Assembly: GCA_028711875.1 (NCBI GenBank)
Contig: JAQTRJ010000042.1
Span: 1 to 10,973 of the forward strand
Length of the DNA: 10,973 bases
Source: a bacterium
GTDB lineage: Bacteria; Electryoneota; RPQS01
Reading direction: 5' to 3'
This document shows positions 6,612 to 10,973 of this stretch, piece after piece; position 1 is the first letter of the stretch; every line of letters begins with the position of its first letter. The notes under the pieces are model-generated. The model had not been told where the DNA came from, searched no databases, and saw nothing but the letters and a program-made list of their open reading frames with translations. The translations under genes and the position numbers were made by a program.

Positions 6612-6640
6612 TTGACAGACCGCTTCCACTTCCGTAAATT
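6612..6640 (+). promoter_or_regulatory. Sigma70-like promoter of the permease/protease gene
   Basis: A perfect TTGACA (6612-6617), a 17-nt spacer and TAAATT (6635-6640) lie 32 nt before the ATG at 6673. The start of transcription would be near 6647. The palindrome GGGAATTCCC (6658-6667) then falls in the short leader just before the start codon and could be an operator or affect ribosome access; that is speculative. Confidence 0.65.
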
Positions 6641-6672
6641 ACCGGAAATCGTTCCACGGGAATTCCCTCCCC

Positions 6673-8721
6673 ATGCAGGCACGCCTCGTTCGCACCATCT
6701 TCCAAAAGGAACTGCGCGACATCCTTCGTGACCGGCGGACGCTGTTTATCATGATCGTCCTGCCGATCCTGCTCTATCCGCTCCTGTTCGTCGGCATGCT
6801 GCAGATCACGGTCTTCCAGCTTTCGCGCATGCAAAAGCAGGACGTCCGCCTCGTCGTGTTGGGACGGGAATACTCTCCGCCGCTCAGTGCGCTGCTCGAT
6901 ACGCTGGCCGGGGTCACCGCGCAGGACACGGCCCACTGGATAGCTCGTCTGCAGGAGGGCGAGGTCGAGGTGGCGCTGGAGATTCCGCCCGGTCTTGACG
7001 CGGCCATCGAGCGCGGCGAACCGCTGTCCGTCGGCCTTTTTTTTAACGGCAGCCGCGACCGCTCGCAGATGGCGCGCGATCGTCTCGACCGCGCGCTCAC
7101 TCAGTGGAAGGACGACATCGTCGCCACCCGTCTGTCCGGCTTGCGCGCCGATACCAGTCTGCTGCATCCGTTCGTCATTCAGGCGGAGAATCTGGCCACG
7201 CAAGAGCAGCGGCAGGGCGACTTCCTGGGCCGGATTCTCGGCTACATGCTCGTCTTCATGACGATGATGGGCGCGTTCTATCCCGCCGTGGATCTGACCG
7301 CCGGAGAAAAAGAGCGCGGCACGCTCGAAACGCTGCTCGTCTCGCCCGTCAGCCGCGGCGACATCGTCTACGGCAAATTTTTCGCCGTGCTGCTGATTTC
7401 GCTCCTGACCGCCGTGCTGAATCTCGCCAGCATGGGACTCACGGCCGCGTTCGGTCTGCGGCAGCTCGGAGCGTCCGCCGCCGCCGCGCTGCCCGGCTTC
7501 TCGGTCTCGCCGTTGTCGCTCACCCTGTCTCTGATTCTGATTCTCCCGCTGGCAGTTTTGTTCTCCGCGCTCTGTCTGGCGATCGCGTCGGGCGCGCGCA
7601 ATTATAAAGAAGGGCAGAGTCTGCTGACTCCCGTTTATATGCTGGTGATCCTGCCCGCGATGGTCTCGCTGATTCCCGGCATGGAAGTCAATCTGCTGCT
7701 CGCGACGGTGCCGATCGTCAACGTGTCGCTGCTGGTCAAAGAGTTCATGATGGGCAACTATCTCTGGAACGAGATGCTCGTCGCGATGGCGTCCACCTCA
7801 CTCCTGGCCGCGGCCGCGCTCGCCTGGGCGATCAGTCAGTTTCGTCAGGAATCCGTGCTCTTCCGCCATGCCGAAGAGGTGCGCTGGTCGCCGTTCCGAT
7901 TTCGGCGGGCGAGATCGCAAACCGCTCTCGCGCCGCCGGGAACCGCGCTGCTGGTGTGGGTGGTTATCGTGTTGCTGCTGTTCTATGCGGGAACGCTGGC
8001 GGCCGGGTGGGGCGTGGTTAAAAGCATTCTGGTCAGTCAGCTCCTCATCGGCGGCCTTCCGCTGTTGATTCTGATTCGCGGCGGCTTTGATCTGCGCCGC
8101 TCGCTCGGTCTGTTCCGTCCGCGCGCGGTCGTGTGGATCGCCGCTCCGCTGGCCATGGTCAGCGCGTGGCTTGTGAGTCTCGAACTCGCCGCGCTCATGA
8201 ATATGGTCATGCCGTTCCCCGAGGAACTCCTCGGCAAGTTCGATGATTTCTTTGCCGGGATCAATCGTCTTTCGCCTCTGGCCGGACTGCTTCTGCTCGC
8301 CGTGCTGCCCGCGGTGTGTGAGGAAATGCTCGCGCGCGGGCTGCTCCTGCGGTCGTTCCTGCCGCGATTCGGAGTCTCTGGTGCCGTCATCTTTTCGGCG
8401 ATTGCATTCGGGCTGCTGCATCTCGATCTCTATCGCCTGCTGCCGACCACGCTGCTCGGAGCGGTCTTGGGATGGATCGCCGTCTGGTCCGGTTCGATTC
8501 TCCCGGCGATGTTCGCTCATGCGCTGAACAATGCGCTGATTTATATCCTGCAGCGTTATCCCGATGAGGTGGCTCTGTCGTGGCTCGGCGAAAATTCGCC
8601 GGAGTTTCTCCCATGGTCCATTCTCGCGGCGGCCGTGCTGCTGCTCGTGGGATCGCTCCTCTGGCTGAAAAAAACCGGAGACGGACGGGCCGTCTCGGAA
8701 GCGAGCGCTGAAGAGATATAA
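6673..8721 (+). CDS. NatB-type ABC-2 permease fused to a CPBP intramembrane metalloprotease
   Basis: A 682-residue membrane protein in two parts. Residues 1-400 are an ABC-2 permease of the NatB type: FQKELRDILRDRRTL (10-24), a first membrane helix (24-48), a large extracytoplasmic domain (about 50-185), then further helices. The conserved GEKERGTLETLLVSPVSRGDIVYGK follows (211-235). Residues 425-665 are a CPBP (CAAX protease and bacteriocin-processing) domain with E550-E551-x3-R555, FGLLH with His583, and FAHALNN with His616 and Asn620, so the metal-binding residues appear intact. Such fusions are known and are annotated as ABC transporter permease/CPBP protease. NatB normally pairs with a NatA ATPase for Na+ efflux; no ATPase gene is adjacent. 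No clear Shine-Dalgarno precedes ATG 6673, but a good promoter does. Substrate of the permease and target of the protease are unknown. Confidence 0.88.
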   Translation: MQARLVRTIFQKELRDILRDRRTLFIMIVLPILLYPLLFVGMLQITVFQLSRMQKQDVRLVVLGREYSPPLSALLDTLAGVTAQDTAHWIARLQEGEVEVALEIPPGLDAAIERGEPLSVGLFFNGSRDRSQMARDRLDRALTQWKDDIVATRLSGLRADTSLLHPFVIQAENLATQEQRQGDFLGRILGYMLVFMTMMGAFYPAVDLTAGEKERGTLETLLVSPVSRGDIVYGKFFAVLLISLLTAVLNLASMGLTAAFGLRQLGASAAAALPGFSVSPLSLTLSLILILPLAVLFSALCLAIASGARNYKEGQSLLTPVYMLVILPAMVSLIPGMEVNLLLATVPIVNVSLLVKEFMMGNYLWNEMLVAMASTSLLAAAALAWAISQFRQESVLFRHAEEVRWSPFRFRRARSQTALAPPGTALLVWVVIVLLLFYAGTLAAGWGVVKSILVSQLLIGGLPLLILIRGGFDLRRSLGLFRPRAVVWIAAPLAMVSAWLVSLELAALMNMVMPFPEELLGKFDDFFAGINRLSPLAGLLLLAVLPAVCEEMLARGLLLRSFLPRFGVSGAVIFSAIAFGLLHLDLYRLLPTTLLGAVLGWIAVWSGSILPAMFAHALNNALIYILQRYPDEVALSWLGENSPEFLPWSILAAAVLLLVGSLLWLKKTGDGRAVSEASAEEI

Positions 8722-8728
8722 TGGTCGC

Positions 8729-8797
8729 CGAGCCGGGTTCAGCACAGTGCAGATAGCGGAAGCGGCAAGACCGCTCCGTGCGTAACCCGGCCGGAAC
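8729..8797 (+). repeat. Structured intergenic repeat, copy B
   Basis: It starts CGAGCCGGGTTCAGCACAG and ends AACCCGGCCGGAAC, as in copy A at 5896-5974. The outer arms GCCGGGTT (8732-8739) and AACCCGGC (8784-8791) pair perfectly. The core differs in sequence from copy A but also forms a hairpin, AGCGG-CAAGA-CCGCT, extendable past a bulged A. It lies 7 nt after the permease/protease stop, in the 142-bp gap between two convergent genes, so it may also act in termination. Confidence 0.5.
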
Positions 8798-8863
8798 TGC
8801 TCCGATCTCAGGAAAGACTCTCTGAAAGCCGCTCCTGATAATCCCAGCCAATGAGCCGGCCGC

Positions 8864-9484
8864 TCAGCCTTCGTCCTCGTCTTCGCTGCGAATCCGGCTC
8901 ATGTCAATGCCGTAGGCCATGATTTTCAGCTGCAGATTGCGGCGCGCCACGCCCACGACCCGCGCCACCCGCGAAATATTGCCATGTTCGCGCTCGAGAA
9001 CGCGAGTTAGGAACTCCGATTCGAATTCCATCCGGGCTTGTTTGAAATCCACGCTATAGCTTCGGCGTCCGATAATCACCGGACGGGAGCGGCTCCGCGA
9101 CGAACTCGGATAACTGATCGAAATCGGCGCGTCCGCGGTCGGAAACAGCAGATTGTCGAGAATCTCCGGGGCCACTCCCGGCGGAATCACCATCATATTG
9201 CAGTCGCGAGTCAAACGGGCAATGCATTCGGGGCTGGCCTGACCGGCGAACAACACCGGCACCCGTGGCACGAATTGATGGAGTGTGCGCACGAAACCGT
9301 CCACGTTGTCCGCTTCCGGATCGGCAATCACCACCGCGTGAAACGATTCCCGGTGGAAATGCAATTGTGCCGAACGAAAATCGCTGGCGATGGTTACTGG
9401 AATGCCCCGGCGGCGAAGAACCAGTTCGTAATTGTCCCGCAGCGACGATGGCGGCCCGACCAGCAGAGTTTCTGCAAGAGTCAT
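8864..9484 (-). CDS. Short regulator: degenerate receiver-like domain plus Fis-type helix-turn-helix
   Basis: A 206-residue protein. Residues 4-115 have the receiver-domain pattern (ETLLVG..., HAVVIADPEADNVDGFV, RVPVLFAG). Asp55 sits where the phospho-acceptor should be, eight residues before Gly63. The usual acidic pair after strand 1 is replaced by GPP, and the conserved Lys-Pro near residue 100 by IPP, so phosphorylation is doubtful. A Ser/Arg-rich linker (127-143) leads to a Fis-type HTH at about 147-193 (FLTRVLEREHGNISRVARVVGVARRNLQLKI), as at the C-terminus of NtrC-family activators. The AAA+ sigma54-contact domain is absent, so it cannot be a standard enhancer-binding protein. ATG 9484 is preferred over the GTG at 9559 because GGGAGG lies 6 nt upstream. 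It diverges from the GT-C-like gene. It is probably a DNA-binding regulator; its signal and targets are unknown. Confidence 0.78.
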   Translation of the reverse strand: MTLAETLLVGPPSSLRDNYELVLRRRGIPVTIASDFRSAQLHFHRESFHAVVIADPEADNVDGFVRTLHQFVPRVPVLFAGQASPECIARLTRDCNMMVIPPGVAPEILDNLLFPTADAPISISYPSSSRSRSRPVIIGRRSYSVDFKQARMEFESEFLTRVLEREHGNISRVARVVGVARRNLQLKIMAYGIDMSRIRSEDEDEG

Positions 9485-9490
9485 CCGCGG

Positions 9491-9496
9491 CCTCCC
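9491..9496 (-). promoter_or_regulatory. Shine-Dalgarno GGGAGG fixing the regulator start
   Basis: GGGAGG on the minus strand is 6 nt before ATG 9484. The longer alternatives at 9538 (ATG) and 9559 (GTG) lack such a site. Confidence 0.7.
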
Positions 9497-9539
9497 GATG
9501 TTGTGGTTCGCTCCCCGTGCGAAAAATGATCCGTCCATC

Positions 9540-9730
9540 GCATCATTCTTATACAACACGCGTGCCGGAAGATATCCGATTAATCTGAATTTCCTATCCT
9601 GCGAATTATTATACAGATTTGGCTATCAATGAATCGGCTCTGATCTGAATATTCTCGGGAAATTACACTTATCTAAGTTATCATAAGCGTTATATGTCCA
9701 GTCTTCCTCGTCCGTCTGCTGAAAATCCCA
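9540..9730. promoter_or_regulatory. AT-rich divergent control region
   Basis: This stretch between the regulator and the GT-C-like gene is markedly AT-rich compared with the GC-rich genes around it. It holds TATAAT (9613-9608) and TATAAG (9553-9548) on the minus strand, TATACA (9610-9615) and TTATAT on the plus strand, and ATCTGAAT repeated at 9583-9590 and 9643-9650. No -10 box has a convincing -35 partner, so exact promoters are not called. Confidence 0.4.
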
Positions 9731-9761
9731 ACTCGGAAAAAGAAACACTGTTCAGGATTCC

Positions 9762-10973
9762 ATGACGTTCCGCGCAAAAATAGCATCTTTTCTGGAACAC
9801 GACCATACGGGAATGTGGGTATTCCTGATCGCATCTGCGCTGCTGCTCGCCAGCCTTCTGATCGGACTGATTGCGGACAACACGCGGACCTGGGGATTCC
9901 ATTTTCTGCGCTACTTTTCTATACCGCTGCGCGTCGCGTTCACTCTCGCCGGACTGCTCGCCGCTACGCTGGCTTGGCGGGCACACAGAGTCTTCTCTTC
10001 CGATCTCCGGCCGTCGCACCAGTCTGCCCCAAATCCGTTGATCGCCGACCTCGCCGCGGCCGTTCTCTGCGCCGTCATTTTTGTTCTGTTCCGCGCCGCC
10101 ACTCCCGTTCTCGGAGATGGACAACTCTGGATCAACGAACTGGGCGAAGGCAGCGTTCCGTTCTGGGATCGGCGCGGCCCGCTTACGCTCGCTCTCTACG
10201 ATGCGCTGTTTCAAGCGTGGAATGCCGGAGGAAACCTTAATCCTCAGCGGGTCTTTCAGGCGGGGGCGGCGGTGGCTGGAGGAATCACAGTCTTCGCCTG
10301 GCTCCGCGCCGCGCGAGCGCTGGGCATTCCGGCCGCTGCGGCCTTGCTGCTGGCCGCGCTGTGGGGCGGCGTCGCCCAGTTTTTCGGCTACGTCGAACTC
10401 TATGCCCCGATGATCGCCCTCGTCAGCGTCATGTTCTGGCGGATCATCGTCAGCCTGCATGATCAAAAATTCTGCTGGGCGGTTCCCGTGCTCGCGCTCG
10501 CCGCTCCGTGGTTTCATTTCATCGCCCTGACCGTTCTCCCCGCCGCGGCGCTCTATGTCTGGTGGGGTGTCGCGCATCGGCTTCCGAAATTTCGCACGCT
10601 GTCCGCCATCGCACTGGTTTTGTTCGCCTCCGCCGGACTTGGTTACGCCGCGCTCGGCTGGCATCGCGGCACGACCATTCTCCTCCCGCTCTGGCCGCGA
10701 CCCGATTGGAGCTATGCCGTGTTGTCCGCGAATCATCTGCTCGATCTGGCGAACGGTCTCGCGCTCATCCTCGGGCCGGGCATCGTGCTGCTGTTCTCTC
10801 TCTGGCGGCCACTCCCGAAAACGGAAGAATCGCCCCTGCGGACGATTCTCACGGCTTCTCTTCTCGTTCCGTTCGCGGCCTATGTCATGCACCATCCCCA
10901 GCTCGGCATGGCTCGCGACTGGGACATCGGCGCGGCTCTGTTGTGCGCGGTTCCATTCGCGTTTTTTCTCGGA
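9762..10973 (+). CDS. Multipass membrane protein, GT-C glycosyltransferase-like (3' end outside window)
   Basis: The frame is open from ATG 9762 to the window edge (404 codons). An in-frame TGA at 9720 and no other start codon between fix the beginning, and AGGA lies 4 nt before the ATG. Many hydrophobic segments are visible, including residues 19-38, 56-72, 95-112, 165-180, 188-205, 215-230, 238-268, 278-299, 330-347 and 360-376. After the third segment, GDGQLWINELGEG (118-130) places Asp119 in an external loop, as in the acidic first loop of GT-C lipid-linked-sugar transferases. FFGYVELYA (207-215) and HPQLGMARDWDIGA (378-391) resemble motifs I associate with bacterial PMT/GT39- and DUF2723-like membrane proteins. 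Transfer of a sugar from a polyprenyl phosphate donor is therefore the likely activity class; acceptor unknown. Family-level assignment is moderate, and the missing C-terminus limits it. Confidence 0.7.
   Translation, partial: MTFRAKIASFLEHDHTGMWVFLIASALLLASLLIGLIADNTRTWGFHFLRYFSIPLRVAFTLAGLLAATLAWRAHRVFSSDLRPSHQSAPNPLIADLAAAVLCAVIFVLFRAATPVLGDGQLWINELGEGSVPFWDRRGPLTLALYDALFQAWNAGGNLNPQRVFQAGAAVAGGITVFAWLRAARALGIPAAAALLLAALWGGVAQFFGYVELYAPMIALVSVMFWRIIVSLHDQKFCWAVPVLALAAPWFHFIALTVLPAAALYVWWGVAHRLPKFRTLSAIALVLFASAGLGYAALGWHRGTTILLPLWPRPDWSYAVLSANHLLDLANGLALILGPGIVLLFSLWRPLPKTEESPLRTILTASLLVPFAAYVMHHPQLGMARDWDIGAALLCAVPFAFFLG

Larger units (their letters stand above)
6464..6672. other. Non-coding gap between the Nudix and permease/protease genes
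   Basis: The 209-bp gap holds the TCCC-loop hairpin copy 2 (6514-6533), the promoter at 6612-6640 and a perfect GGGAATTCCC palindrome at 6658-6667. No credible small gene is seen. Confidence 0.5.

Noticed and set aside
7798..8745. 315-codon minus-strand open frame opposite the CPBP domain
   Set aside because: Highly charged shadow of the membrane protein; the sense frame carries intact EExxxR and His motifs.
9690..10895. 401-codon minus-strand open frame opposite the GT-C-like gene
   Set aside because: The predicted protein is almost all Arg, Glu, Gly and Gln, the expected shadow of a hydrophobic membrane protein. The plus-strand frame has membrane helices, a start with an upstream stop, and family-like motifs.

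Overview
The window is about 11 kb of GC-rich, gene-dense bacterial DNA. Shine-Dalgarno sites are clear at some starts and absent at others. No rRNA, tRNA, CRISPR array, insertion sequence or phage gene is visible. A secreted gingipain-type (C25) protein, a FapA/DUF342 protein, a short citryl-CoA lyase and an ABC-2 permease fused to a CPBP protease would fit an FCB-group-affiliated or related candidate phylum. That placement is inference from gene content only; no marker gene is present.

Layout. Four genes read leftward from about 4.5 kb. They are citryl-CoA lyase (4488-3709), a small helical protein of unknown function (3606-3136), a FapA/DUF342 protein (3033-1429) and a C25 peptidase-like secreted protein (1359 to beyond base 1). 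Three genes read rightward. They are an exported double-PDZ protein (4672-5796), a Nudix hydrolase (6023-6463) and a NatB-type permease/CPBP protease fusion (6673-8721). A short regulator with a degenerate receiver and a Fis-type helix-turn-helix reads leftward (9484-8864). It diverges from a multipass GT-C-like membrane protein (9762 to beyond the right edge).

Regulation. Two sigma70-like promoters are convincing: TTGCGA-N17-TATACT for the citryl-CoA lyase and TTGACA-N17-TAAATT for the permease/protease fusion. Good Shine-Dalgarno sites fix the starts of the lyase, the PDZ protein and the regulator, each well inside a longer open frame. The 277-bp gap between the regulator and the GT-C-like gene is AT-rich compared with everything around it.

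How the genes relate. No single pathway links them. The PDZ protein, the NatB-CPBP fusion, the C25 protein and the GT-C-like protein all act at or outside the membrane. The lyase and the Nudix enzyme are cytoplasmic. The lyase has no citryl-CoA synthetase gene beside it, and the NatB-like permease has no ATPase gene beside it.

Most unusual signals. (1) The C25 protein keeps the catalytic cysteine but has phenylalanine where the catalytic histidine should be. (2) The intergenic gaps hold structured repeats: two copies of an element closed by a GCCGGGTT / (A/G)(A/G)CCCGGC stem, and two copies of a TCCC-loop hairpin whose differences are all base-pair compensating. (3) There are strong stem-loops at 3639-3669 and 5839-5869. 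No complete new defence or mobile system is evident.
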